Shown here in pieces: positions 49,270 through 57,239 of a stretch of 64,000 nt of DNA; the stretch's first letter is position 1, and every line of letters starts with the position of its first letter. The notes below the pieces were generated by a model. That model ran no database searches. It had not been told where the DNA came from and worked only from the letters and a program-made list of their open reading frames with translations. Where the stretch lies: positions 1 to 64,000 of the IMG/VR virus record IMGVR_UViG_3300010370_005113; one strand, 5' to 3'. This DNA is from a virus. The translations under genes and the position numbers were made by a program.

Positions 49270-49891
49270 GATTGCAATTTTTTATCATCTGTATCAAACA
49301 GATACTGCACAATTCATTTACCAACAACAGATGCATCGGTTGTATACATCTGGATTGGTTGATGCGGCAGAGTTTATTCATATCGGAATTAGTGGAGAAC
49401 ATGAGTTGTTCTCTAAGCCAAGAAATGCAATCGTTCAGTACAATGATTTTAAAGGTGATGAAGGTGGAACAATGGTTTCCATGATGGAATTCATTATGAA
49501 AAACCCCGACTATAAAGTTCTATTCTTTCATGGAAAAGGTGCAAGTAAGAATGATATGTACCATCCACAACTCCAAGCATGGCGATTGTTCATGGAGTAT
49601 TATGTGATTGATAAGTGGAAGCAGTGTTTGTTTCACTTGAATGAATACAACTGCGTGAGTGTAAAGGTGAGAGAAAAACCACTTCCGCACTTTAGTGGTA
49701 ATTTCTGGTGGGCAAATGCAGATTATCTACAAACACTTAATCATGATTTGTTATTCACTCGTGGATTTGAAAGTAAAGTAGACCGTGAACTTTGGATTGG
49801 AACTGGTGACTTCAGACCAAAAGATTTGCATCCTGTTGATATCAATCTAAGTATGCACTCAACAATCTACACTGAAGATAATTATCTATGA
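49262..49891 (+). CDS. Glycosyltransferase-like protein with HGKGAS motif
   Basis: The ATG at 49262 gives 209 residues; a GTG at 49220 is less likely. It has TKIAIFYHLYQTDTAQFIYQ, YKVLFFHGKGASKNDMYHP, a WRLFMEYYVIDKWKQCL helix and LPHFSGNFWWANADYLQTL. The FFHGKGAS and SGNFWWA motifs are shared by uncharacterised GT-A-like proteins in surface polysaccharide clusters. It overlaps the preceding gene by eight bases. Confidence 0.6.
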   Translation: MTKIAIFYHLYQTDTAQFIYQQQMHRLYTSGLVDAAEFIHIGISGEHELFSKPRNAIVQYNDFKGDEGGTMVSMMEFIMKNPDYKVLFFHGKGASKNDMYHPQLQAWRLFMEYYVIDKWKQCLFHLNEYNCVSVKVREKPLPHFSGNFWWANADYLQTLNHDLLFTRGFESKVDRELWIGTGDFRPKDLHPVDINLSMHSTIYTEDNYL

Positions 49892-50649
49892 TTAATGTTC
49901 TTGATTATTCTAGATTGAATTCAGAATTCATTAACGCAAAGCCTTTTCATCATGCGGTGATGGATAATTTCTTTGATGAAGAAACTGCACTTGCAATTAG
50001 TCATGAGTTTCCTGATTACAATTCGGATGTTTGGTATGTTTATGATAATCCATTAGAGAAGAAAAGAACCTGTAATTCTTGGGAGACATTTTCTAAAAAT
50101 ACTTACTCTGTGTTTTGCTATTTGAACTCACCAGAGTTCATTGCAAAACTCAAAAAGATTACTGGAATTAAAAAACTTTATCCAGACATTGGATTGCATG
50201 GTGGTGGTATGCACATTCATGGTCAAGGGGATAAGTTAAATGTTCATCTTGATTATTCTATTCATCCAAAACTTAAACTTCAAAGAAAGTTAAATCTTAT
50301 CATTTATCTTGGAGAAAACTGGAATCCAGAATGGGGTGGGCAGTTAGAGTTTTGGTCATCAGATAAAAAACAATGTGTGACTTCTATTGATACATTGTTC
50401 AATCGTGCGGTCATCTTTGATACAACACAGAATTCTTATCATGGACTACCAAGCCCTTTAAAATGCCCAGATAATTATTATCGTAAAAGTATTGCAGTCT
50501 ATTATCTTACGGAACCAGAAAAGAACTGTCCGACACATTCAAAAGCAATCTATATTCCAACAGAAGAACAAAAGAACAATCCAGAAATTCAAGACATTAT
50601 TCGTAAGAGAGCGAGTATGATTACTGTAAAAGAGGTTTATAAACTATGA
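49888..50649 (+). CDS. 2OG-Fe(II) oxygenase (Oxy_3 type; island oxygenase 6)
   Basis: The 253-residue protein shows the full Fe(II)/2OG pattern. GDKLNVHLDYSIHPKLKLQR supplies H-x-D, LNLIIYLGENWNPEWGGQLE supplies the family WGG-LEFW strand, and YHGLPSPLKCPDNYYRKSIA supplies distal His and the 2OG-binding Arg. Members often hydroxylate peptidyl residues or modify sugars. It precedes the ADP-heptose genes with a four-base overlap. Confidence 0.85.
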   Translation: MINVLDYSRLNSEFINAKPFHHAVMDNFFDEETALAISHEFPDYNSDVWYVYDNPLEKKRTCNSWETFSKNTYSVFCYLNSPEFIAKLKKITGIKKLYPDIGLHGGGMHIHGQGDKLNVHLDYSIHPKLKLQRKLNLIIYLGENWNPEWGGQLEFWSSDKKQCVTSIDTLFNRAVIFDTTQNSYHGLPSPLKCPDNYYRKSIAVYYLTEPEKNCPTHSKAIYIPTEEQKNNPEIQDIIRKRASMITVKEVYKL

Positions 50650-51041
50650 AAGTTTTTGTAAATGGGACATTTGATGTTCTTCACCGTGGGCATTTAGAGT
50701 TACTCAACTATGCAAAGTCATTAGGTGATTATTTGTATGTTGCAATTGATAATGATTTGCGAATACAAGAAAAGAAAGGACCATCAAGACCAGTTCATTC
50801 TTTAGAGGAAAGAACGTTTCACTTAGAAAATCTCAAAGCAGTTGATGCTGTTCTTTCTTTTGGAAGTGATGAACAACTTGAGGGTCTTGTAAAAATCATA
50901 GAACCTGATATAATGGTAGTAGGTAGTGATTGGAAAGGAAAACCAGTTATTGGTTCTCAATATGCAAAAGAACTTAAGTTTTTTGATAGAATAGATGGAT
51001 ACTCAACAACAAAAATCATTCAAAGTATTATTAATCGGTGA
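50646..51041 (+). CDS. hldE2: HldE-type (RfaE2) heptose-1-phosphate adenylyltransferase
   Basis: The 131-residue protein has the cytidylyltransferase fold signature GTFDVLHRGH (residues 7-16), then EERTFHLENLKAVDAVLSF, IEPDIMVVGSDWKGKPVIGS and a GYSTTKII loop near residue 118. These features, with STT rather than the TagD pattern, fit the C-terminal domain of HldE, which makes ADP-heptose from heptose-1-phosphate and ATP. In most bacteria it is fused to the kinase; here the kinase is the next gene and the two overlap by 47 bases, in the reverse order of the fusion. A glycerol-phosphate cytidylyltransferase is the alternative. Confidence 0.8.
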   Translation: MKVFVNGTFDVLHRGHLELLNYAKSLGDYLYVAIDNDLRIQEKKGPSRPVHSLEERTFHLENLKAVDAVLSFGSDEQLEGLVKIIEPDIMVVGSDWKGKPVIGSQYAKELKFFDRIDGYSTTKIIQSIINR

Positions 51042-51750
51042 TAGTTGCACCGACCTTTATATCTACGGAGAAGTCAGGCGATTAAATCCAGAAGCACCAG
51101 TTCCCATTCTCAACTATAAGAGAACAGAAACACGTCAGGGAATGGCGTGGAATGTTTATAATAATCTTAAAGCATTTGGTCTTGAAGTTTATATGATGAC
51201 CAATGAAGAAAAGATTACAAAGACAAGATACATTGATGAAAAGACCAATCAACAAATTCTTCGTGTAGATGATGAAGTTTTTTGTAAACCAATGGAATAT
51301 CTTATTCCAGATGAGACCTATGATGCAGTCGTCATTAGTGATTACAGTAAAGGGTTTGTAAAAAGTAGTTCAATGTTTGAGATTGCACATGGAACCAAGT
51401 GCCCCGTCTTCATTGATACTAAACGAACTATTGTTCCTTCTTATGGTTGCTATGTGAAGGTTAATGATTTAGAATATAGCAAACTGACGGAGAAGCATGA
51501 TAATCTCATCATCACTCGTGGAGGTGAAGGTGCAGAGTATGATGGAGTTCTGTATCCAGCAGAAAAAGTAAATGTCTATGATGTAGTCGGTGCAGGTGAT
51601 ACATTTCTTGCTGCACTGACTTATGGTTACTTAAAGTATGGCTCAATTCAAGAAGCAATTCCACTTGCAAATAAAGCTGCAGCAATTGCAGTATCAAACC
51701 CAGGAACTTATGTACTGACGGAAGATGACGTTAAAAACTTATGTGATTGA
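50995..51750 (+). CDS. hldE1: HldE-type (RfaE1) heptose-7-phosphate kinase
   Basis: The 251-residue PfkB-family kinase has the HldE1 signature: LLIGDSCTDLYIYGEVRRLN followed by PEAPVPIL, and a QGMAWNVYNNLKAFGLEV region in place of the usual GGAAN. Then come AVVISDYSKGF, KVNDLEYSKL, LIITRGGEGAEY and the C-terminal VVGAGDTFLAALTYGYLKYG, whose Asp is the catalytic base. It phosphorylates heptose-7-phosphate at C1. It overlaps the adenylyltransferase by 47 bases and the HAD gene by 26. At 251 residues it is shorter than the usual kinase domain of about 315. Confidence 0.85.
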   Translation: MDTQQQKSFKVLLIGDSCTDLYIYGEVRRLNPEAPVPILNYKRTETRQGMAWNVYNNLKAFGLEVYMMTNEEKITKTRYIDEKTNQQILRVDDEVFCKPMEYLIPDETYDAVVISDYSKGFVKSSSMFEIAHGTKCPVFIDTKRTIVPSYGCYVKVNDLEYSKLTEKHDNLIITRGGEGAEYDGVLYPAEKVNVYDVVGAGDTFLAALTYGYLKYGSIQEAIPLANKAAAIAVSNPGTYVLTEDDVKNLCD

Positions 51751-52060
51751 TATTGATGGGACCATCTGTGATAAAGATGTGTGCCGTGAAGATGGTGACT
51801 ATGAAACCAGTATTGCAAAACCAGAAAGAATTGCAATGATTAACTCATTGTATGATGAAGGGCATACAATTAAATACTTCACTGCCCGTGGAATGGGAAG
51901 ATACAATTCCAGAATACGTGCTCATAAGACCTTTTATGACTTAACTTATAATCAACTTAGGTCCTGGGGATGTAAGTTTCATGAGTTAATTCTAGGTAAA
52001 CCCAGCGGGGATATATACATTGATGATAAAGGTGTGAATGCTGATGACTTCTTCAATTGA
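51725..52060 (+). CDS. Small HAD phosphatase (LPS/capsule-cluster type)
   Basis: The 111-residue protein has VID9ID11GTICDKDV (the D-x-D-G-T nucleophile motif), HTIKYFTARGMGRYNSRI (motif II Thr) and ELILGKPSGDIYIDDKGVNA (motif III Lys and motif IV DD). It resembles small HAD phosphatases next to HldE and nucleotidyltransferases in LPS and capsule clusters. By context it may remove the 7-phosphate from heptose-1,7-bisphosphate, the GmhB step, between the kinase and the adenylyltransferase. Confidence 0.8.
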   Translation: MTLKTYVIDIDGTICDKDVCREDGDYETSIAKPERIAMINSLYDEGHTIKYFTARGMGRYNSRIRAHKTFYDLTYNQLRSWGCKFHELILGKPSGDIYIDDKGVNADDFFN

Positions 52061-52397
52061 TTGGGTGCCTAAGGGTTGGGGCGGAGAAAAAATCATCTGT
52101 AATGGTGAAGAATACTGCGGTAAACTTTTATACTTTGTAAAAGGCAAGAAGTGCTCCTTTCATTATCATAAACTCAAGGACGAAACCTTTTACATTCAAT
52201 CAGGTAAAATTCTTCTCAAATACAGTGATGAAGATGACCTTGCAAATGCACTTGAAGTTGTTCTAAACCCAGGTGATAAGTTTCATATCTATCGTGGATT
52301 GAGACACCAAATGATTGCATTGCAAGACACAGAGCTCTTTGAGTTCTCTACTCAACACTTTGATGATGATAGTTATAGATTAATTCATGGCGACTGA
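52044..52397 (+). CDS. Cupin-fold protein (sugar-processing type)
   Basis: Counted from the ATG at 52044 (117 residues); an ATG at 52038 would add two. The protein has VPKGWGGEKIICNGEEYCGK, then GKKCSFHYHKLKDETFYIQS (cupin motif 1, H-x-H ... E), GDKFHIYRGLRHQMIAL (motif 2, H) and LFEFSTQHFDDDSYRL. The pattern G-KCSFHYHK-K-ETFY is like small single-domain cupins in polysaccharide clusters and those in mannose-6-phosphate isomerase type II. Metal binding is expected; the reaction is unknown. Confidence 0.75.
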   Translation: MTSSIDWVPKGWGGEKIICNGEEYCGKLLYFVKGKKCSFHYHKLKDETFYIQSGKILLKYSDEDDLANALEVVLNPGDKFHIYRGLRHQMIALQDTELFEFSTQHFDDDSYRLIHGD

Positions 52398-53208
52398 ACA
52401 TTTACTTGTAATTCTTCAATCACACTCAAGAAGTAATGCTCTTCCAGGAGCAAAGGAAGAGTTGAGATTTCCTGGTGTTCCAAAAATAGAAGTATCAAAA
52501 CGTTGTATTCTTTCTTTGGTTAACTCATTGAATTATGCACGATATAAAAATCCAAATCTAGATATTCATCTGCAGGTCTTTGATGATAATTCCAGTGAGG
52601 ATTTTTTGATTATATTAGAAAGAATTTTAAAACTGTCCCACTTTAAGGTAACCTTCACTCAACTTGGTGGTGTGGGAATTATGAAGTCCATTCTTGCATG
52701 TTATTCTTATGCTAGAGACCATGGACAACAGCATGTCTACTGCGTTCAAGATGATTTCTTACACCATGAGACAGCAGTTCATTATATGCACGAGAACTAT
52801 AAGAACTTCGCAGAGAAAGTAGGAAAAGACATAACTCTCACTGGAAATCATGATATGCGATATTTGATGTATCCAGATAATATTGCAGTGGGATGTAAAG
52901 TTGTTCCTGGAATAGACCAGTGCTGGAGAACAACTCATGCAAGCCAATTTACATCCATGATGACTGTAAAATTAATCAGAGACAACTGGGATTTGTTTGA
53001 AAAATTTGGAAATGTTGAATATGATGATGGATGCTGTGAAGATAAGAGCATCAATCATCTGTATTTCTATCGTGGATATGTAGAATTCTGTCCAATTAGT
53101 TCTTTGGTTCTACAAATTCAATGGGATATTCATAAGGACTTTTATATCACTTGGGAAGAGTGGTGGAAGAAGTATGAACTCTCAAGATTTAAGATAGTCA
53201 GCGACTGA
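52387..53208 (+). CDS. Glycosyltransferase-like protein (paralogue of the 43880 protein)
   Basis: The 273-residue protein has EHLLVILQSHSRSNALPGAK, SKRCILSLVNSLNYARYK, HLQVFDDNSSEDFL and HVYCVQDDFLHHETAVHYM. The C-terminal part includes WRTTHASQFTSMMTVKLIRD and YDDGCCEDKSINHLYF. Layout and motifs match the 43880 glycosyltransferase. Its last 27 bases overlap the end of the leftward HldD gene. Confidence 0.75.
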   Translation: MATEHLLVILQSHSRSNALPGAKEELRFPGVPKIEVSKRCILSLVNSLNYARYKNPNLDIHLQVFDDNSSEDFLIILERILKLSHFKVTFTQLGGVGIMKSILACYSYARDHGQQHVYCVQDDFLHHETAVHYMHENYKNFAEKVGKDITLTGNHDMRYLMYPDNIAVGCKVVPGIDQCWRTTHASQFTSMMTVKLIRDNWDLFEKFGNVEYDDGCCEDKSINHLYFYRGYVEFCPISSLVLQIQWDIHKDFYITWEEWWKKYELSRFKIVSD

Positions 53209-53961
53209 TAGAAACTCATAATCAAACTTGTTATCAGCACAAGTATAAGTTTGATACTTACCTTGAAGGTGTTCTGGAAATGGAATGTATTCTATTTCTC
53301 CACCTTCTTTTTTTACGACTAATTCTGCAACTTCTTGAAAACTGATAGGATTACCAGTACCTAAATCATAAATTCCCGATGGTGCTTCATTGTTCAATAC
53401 AATGTTCACAATATCATCCACACATACAAAATCACGAAGAAACTTATCAGAACCTTCAAAGAGTTTGAGTTTACCAGTTTCTTTGATTTGCTTAGTGAAC
53501 TTAGAGATAGGTGATGCCTGGTCTCCTTTATGGTCTTCACCTTCACCGTATACATTGAAATAGCGGAATGATTGAAGTGAAGAAAACTTATCTAGATTAT
53601 CCTGAATGAAATAATCAATCTGCAGTTTGGTAATTGCATAATAGTTCAGTGGATTAATCTGTCCGTTAGTATTTCCATAAACCGATGCAGAAGATGCAAA
53701 CTTCACTGGAATTTGGTATTGGATTGCATAATCAAACAACTGCAAAGTAAACGCCACATTATGATGATGTAGAGTAGCAATGTTGCGTTCTGTTGTTGAT
53801 GAAATTGCACCCTGATGAAGAATGAGTGATACTTTATCCCAATCTTGAAAGGACGATAAGAACTTAAAGCAGTTATCTTTTTCAACTTGAATGACTGGTT
53901 CTGAAAGTTGTTTGAGAAAGTTTTTCCCAATAAAACCTGATGAACCTGTAAGAATAATCAT
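53182..53961 (-). CDS. hldD: HldD-like ADP-heptose 6-epimerase / NAD-dependent epimerase
   Basis: The 259-residue protein is an extended SDR epimerase: LTGSSGFIG (NAD-binding, residues 4-12), HQGAISSTTERN (the HldD-like H-x-GA-x-S region), SSASVYGN and the catalytic Y108-AIT-K112 pair. Also present are YFNVYGEGEDHKGDQASPIS and FVCVDDIVNIVL. The HQGA-S-T-E and GE-HKGD-AS patterns are typical of HldD, which converts ADP-D,D-heptose to ADP-L,D-heptose; E. coli HldD has 310 residues. It reads opposite to the island and lies just before the second RCC1 fibre block. A minus-strand TATAAT (53976-53981) with a weak -35 sits just upstream, which would allow separate early expression. Confidence 0.85.
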   Translation of the reverse strand: MIILTGSSGFIGKNFLKQLSEPVIQVEKDNCFKFLSSFQDWDKVSLILHQGAISSTTERNIATLHHHNVAFTLQLFDYAIQYQIPVKFASSASVYGNTNGQINPLNYYAITKLQIDYFIQDNLDKFSSLQSFRYFNVYGEGEDHKGDQASPISKFTKQIKETGKLKLFEGSDKFLRDFVCVDDIVNIVLNNEAPSGIYDLGTGNPISFQEVAELVVKKEGGEIEYIPFPEHLQGKYQTYTCADNKFDYEFLSVADYLKS

Positions 53962-53986
53962 ATCAGTTTTTGGTTATTATAACTTG

Positions 53987-53994
53987 GATAAATA
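53987..53994 (+). promoter_or_regulatory. T4-type late promoter GATAAATA
   Basis: Located 27 bases before RCC1 fibre 5, in the divergent gap with hldD. Confidence 0.6.
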
Positions 53995-54021
53995 AGAAAA
54001 GCAAGTAGTATTGTAGTTATA

Positions 54022-55623
54022 ATGGCTCAAAGTCGGGCACAATTAGTATCACCCATAGGAAACGTAGATGTTAATGGTGGTATTATAGTATCTGGAGTAA
54101 CAACTGCTGGGACTTTTAGTGGAAACTTTACAGGAACTGCAACGGGGCTTTCTGGAACCCCAAATCTAAATGTTGGGGTGATTACTGCAACCAGTTATGT
54201 TGGAGATGGAAGTAATCTCACTGGTATTGCTGCAACACCTTTTGTTGGACAGAACGTAACATCACAATCAGGAACTACTACAATTGATTTAAGTCAAGGT
54301 AATGTAATTTACTTCACTCATAATACTGATACCACTGTTGCTTTTGCAAATACAAGTACAGTACAGTCATTAACATTTATAAGAACCAAAGACGATACAA
54401 CAACGGCAAGAAATCTTACATGGCCCTCTAGTGTTCTTTGGAATAACGGAACAACACCACTATTGCTTAATAATCAAAGGAGCACTGATGCTCAACAGTT
54501 TAACTTATTAACAAGAGATAGTGGAGTAACTTGGTATGGACATGAAGAAGTTAATTATAATATTGGTGATAGCTTATGGTCATGGGGTTATAATAACCTT
54601 GGGTCATTAGGACAAAATGATACAACACGACGTTCATCACCAGTACAAATACCAGGAACTAATTGGAACTCTATTGCTGGTGGTAGTCAATGGTTTCTTG
54701 CTTCTAAGACTGATGGAACTTTATGGTCATGGGGTTCTAATAGTAATGGACATCTAGGACAAAATAATACAACAAATATTTCATCACCAGTACAAATACC
54801 AGGAACCACATGGAGTTCTGTTGGTGGTGGTAGTTTATTTTCATTAGCAACCAAAACTGATGGAACTCTATGGGCATGGGGAAGGAATGCTCAAGGACAA
54901 CTAGGACAAAGTACTAGTGGGAGTTATGCTTCTCATTCATCACCTGTGCAAATACCAGGAACTACATGGAGTTCTAATATTATCAAAAATCCAAACGCTA
55001 GTCATGTATTAGCAACCAAGACTGATGGAACACTATGGGCATGGGGTTTTGGTACTTTTGGAAGATTAGGACAAAATGCTACAACATCACAATCATCACC
55101 AGTACAAATACTCGGAACGTCTTGGAGTTCCGTTGGTAACACCTATGATGCATCGGCAACCAAAACTGATGGAACTTTATGGATGTGGGGAAGAAATATC
55201 AGAGGACAACTAGGACAAAATAATACAACAACCTATTCATCACCAGTACAAATTCCAGGAACCACATGGAGTTCTATTGCTGGTGGTGAACAACATACAT
55301 TAGCAACCAAAACTGATGGAACCTTATGGTCATGGGGTTATAATGCTAAAGGACAATTAGGACAAAATAATAGAACAGATTATTCATCACCAGTTCAAAT
55401 TCCAGGAACCGCATGGAGTTCTATTGGTGGTGGAGGTGATATATCAGCCGCAACTAAAACTAATGGAACTTTATGGATGTTTGGAACAAATATTGGTGGA
55501 CAACTTGGACAAAATAGCGGAGGGTCTTATCAAGGATTTTCATCACCAGTGCAAGTACCGGGAACTTCATGGAATTTTGCTGTTGGAAATACCAGCACAT
55601 TAGCAACCAAATCCTCATCATAA
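54022..55623 (+). CDS. RCC1-propeller fibre 5 (long shaft N-terminus)
   Basis: The 533-residue protein begins AQSRAQLVSPIGNVDVNGGI and has shaft repeats (VITATSYVGDGSNLTGIAAT), then a beta domain (residues about 85-180: TIDLSQGNVIYFTHNTDTTV, FIRTKDDTTTARNLTWPSS, FNLLTRDSGVTWYGHEE), then seven RCC1 blades (about 187-533). The same N-terminal module heads fibres 6 and 7. Blades 3 and 7 have longer loops (STSGSYASH, NSGGSYQGF). It opens the second fibre block. Confidence 0.8.
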   Translation: MAQSRAQLVSPIGNVDVNGGIIVSGVTTAGTFSGNFTGTATGLSGTPNLNVGVITATSYVGDGSNLTGIAATPFVGQNVTSQSGTTTIDLSQGNVIYFTHNTDTTVAFANTSTVQSLTFIRTKDDTTTARNLTWPSSVLWNNGTTPLLLNNQRSTDAQQFNLLTRDSGVTWYGHEEVNYNIGDSLWSWGYNNLGSLGQNDTTRRSSPVQIPGTNWNSIAGGSQWFLASKTDGTLWSWGSNSNGHLGQNNTTNISSPVQIPGTTWSSVGGGSLFSLATKTDGTLWAWGRNAQGQLGQSTSGSYASHSSPVQIPGTTWSSNIIKNPNASHVLATKTDGTLWAWGFGTFGRLGQNATTSQSSPVQILGTSWSSVGNTYDASATKTDGTLWMWGRNIRGQLGQNNTTTYSSPVQIPGTTWSSIAGGEQHTLATKTDGTLWSWGYNAKGQLGQNNRTDYSSPVQIPGTAWSSIGGGGDISAATKTNGTLWMFGTNIGGQLGQNSGGSYQGFSSPVQVPGTSWNFAVGNTSTLATKSSS

Positions 55624-55626
55624 ATA
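55619..55626 (+). promoter_or_regulatory. T4-type late promoter CATAAATA overlapping a stop codon
   Basis: The box overlaps the TAA of fibre 5 and lies 14 bases before fibre 6, so the leader would be very short. Confidence 0.5.
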
Positions 55627-55640
55627 CCTAAAAACATCCA

Positions 55641-57227
55641 ATGTCTCAACAAAAGGCACAAATCATTTCACCAATTGATACATTTACTACTCCAGGTCTC
55701 AACGTAACTGGTGTAGTAACTTCAACGTCTTTTGTTGGTTCTGCAACTGGAACTGCAACAGGTCTTGCAAGTACAACTCTTAATATCAGTGCTGGTATCG
55801 TAACTGCAACAACACTTTATGGTTCTGGTGCAAGTTTAACTGGTGTTGCTCAAACTGCTTTTGTTGGTCAAAGTACAACTTCACAATCACCTACAACAAC
55901 CATTAACTTATCATTAGGTAATGTAATTTATTTCACTCATAATACTGATACTACTGTTGCTTTTGCGAGTACTGATACAGTAGAGAAAGTCAAGTTTATT
56001 AGAATTAAAGACGCAACAACAACTGCAAGAAATATTACATGGCCTACAAATGTTTATTGGAATAATGGAACTGCTCCAACGTTAATTAATAATCCAAGAA
56101 CCACAGCAGCACAAACATTCAATCTTACAACCAGAGATGGTGGAGTGACTTGGTATGCTTATCAGGAAGTGAATAGTAATCCACAGACATTGAGTTTGTT
56201 CTCATGGGGATATAATGGTTATGGACAACTAGGACAAAGTAATCTAACACAATATTCATCACCAGTTCAGATACAAGGAACTACATGGAGTTCTATAAGT
56301 AGTGGTCGAAGTCATTCATTAGCAATCAAAACTGATGGAACTTTATGGGGATGGAGTCTCAATACTGGGGGACAACTAGGACAAAATAATATAACACTAT
56401 ATTCATCACCAGTACAAATACCAGGAACCACATGGAGTTCTATAAGTTTATCAAAAAGTAATCAATGGAGCATGGCGACCAAAACTGATGGAACTTTATG
56501 GGTATGGGGACTAAATGGTTTTGGACAACTAGGACAAAATAACGTAACATATTATTCATCACCAGTACAAATACCAGGAACCACATGGAGTTCTATCAGT
56601 AGTGGTAACGTTCATTCATTAGCAACCAAAACTGACGGTACTTTATGGTCATGGGGTTATAATGCTCAAGGACAACTAGGACAAAACAACAGAACACATC
56701 GTTCATCACCAGTACAAATACCAGGAACCACATGGAGTTCTATCAATAGTAATAACTTTCATTCATTAGCAACCAAGACTGATGGAACATTATGGTCATG
56801 GGGTTATAATTTTTATGGACAACTAGGACAAAATAATAGAACATATCGTTCATCACCGGTACAAATACCAGGAACTACATGGAGTTCTATAAGTGGTGGT
56901 AACGTTTATTCATTAGCATCTAAAACTGACGGAACTTTATGGTCATGGGGTTTTAATAGTGATGGAAGATTAGGACAAAATAATACAACACAATATTCAT
57001 CACCAGCACAAATACCAGGAACCACATGGAGTTCTATCAGTGGTGGTTCTAATTTTTCATTAGCAATGAAAACTGATAATACCTTATGGGCATGGGGGCA
57101 AAATACTAATGGAAGATTAGGACAAAATAGTACAACATATTATTCATCACCAGTTCAAATTCCAGGAACTACATGGAATTCTATTAGCGGTGGTGAACAA
57201 CATTCATTAGCACTCAAACAAGAATAA
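55641..57227 (+). CDS. RCC1-propeller fibre 6 (long shaft N-terminus)
   Basis: The 528-residue protein (SQQKAQIISPIDTFTTPGLN, shaft repeats, TINLSLGNVIYFTHNTDTTV beta domain, FNLTTRDGGVTWYAYQE) carries seven RCC1 blades from about residue 185. Its N-terminal 180 residues are closely related to those of fibres 5 and 7. Blades 4 and 5 (YNAQGQLGQNNRT, YNFYGQLGQNNRT) are near-identical units. Blade 2 has WSLN in place of WGxN. Confidence 0.8.
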   Translation: MSQQKAQIISPIDTFTTPGLNVTGVVTSTSFVGSATGTATGLASTTLNISAGIVTATTLYGSGASLTGVAQTAFVGQSTTSQSPTTTINLSLGNVIYFTHNTDTTVAFASTDTVEKVKFIRIKDATTTARNITWPTNVYWNNGTAPTLINNPRTTAAQTFNLTTRDGGVTWYAYQEVNSNPQTLSLFSWGYNGYGQLGQSNLTQYSSPVQIQGTTWSSISSGRSHSLAIKTDGTLWGWSLNTGGQLGQNNITLYSSPVQIPGTTWSSISLSKSNQWSMATKTDGTLWVWGLNGFGQLGQNNVTYYSSPVQIPGTTWSSISSGNVHSLATKTDGTLWSWGYNAQGQLGQNNRTHRSSPVQIPGTTWSSINSNNFHSLATKTDGTLWSWGYNFYGQLGQNNRTYRSSPVQIPGTTWSSISGGNVYSLASKTDGTLWSWGFNSDGRLGQNNTTQYSSPAQIPGTTWSSISGGSNFSLAMKTDNTLWAWGQNTNGRLGQNSTTYYSSPVQIPGTTWNSISGGEQHSLALKQE

Positions 57228-57230
57228 ATA
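57223..57230 (+). promoter_or_regulatory. T4-type late promoter AATAAATA overlapping a stop codon
   Basis: The box overlaps the TAA of fibre 6 and lies 9 bases before fibre 7. If functional, the message would be almost leaderless. Confidence 0.45.
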
Positions 57231-57239
57231 CTTCTAAAA

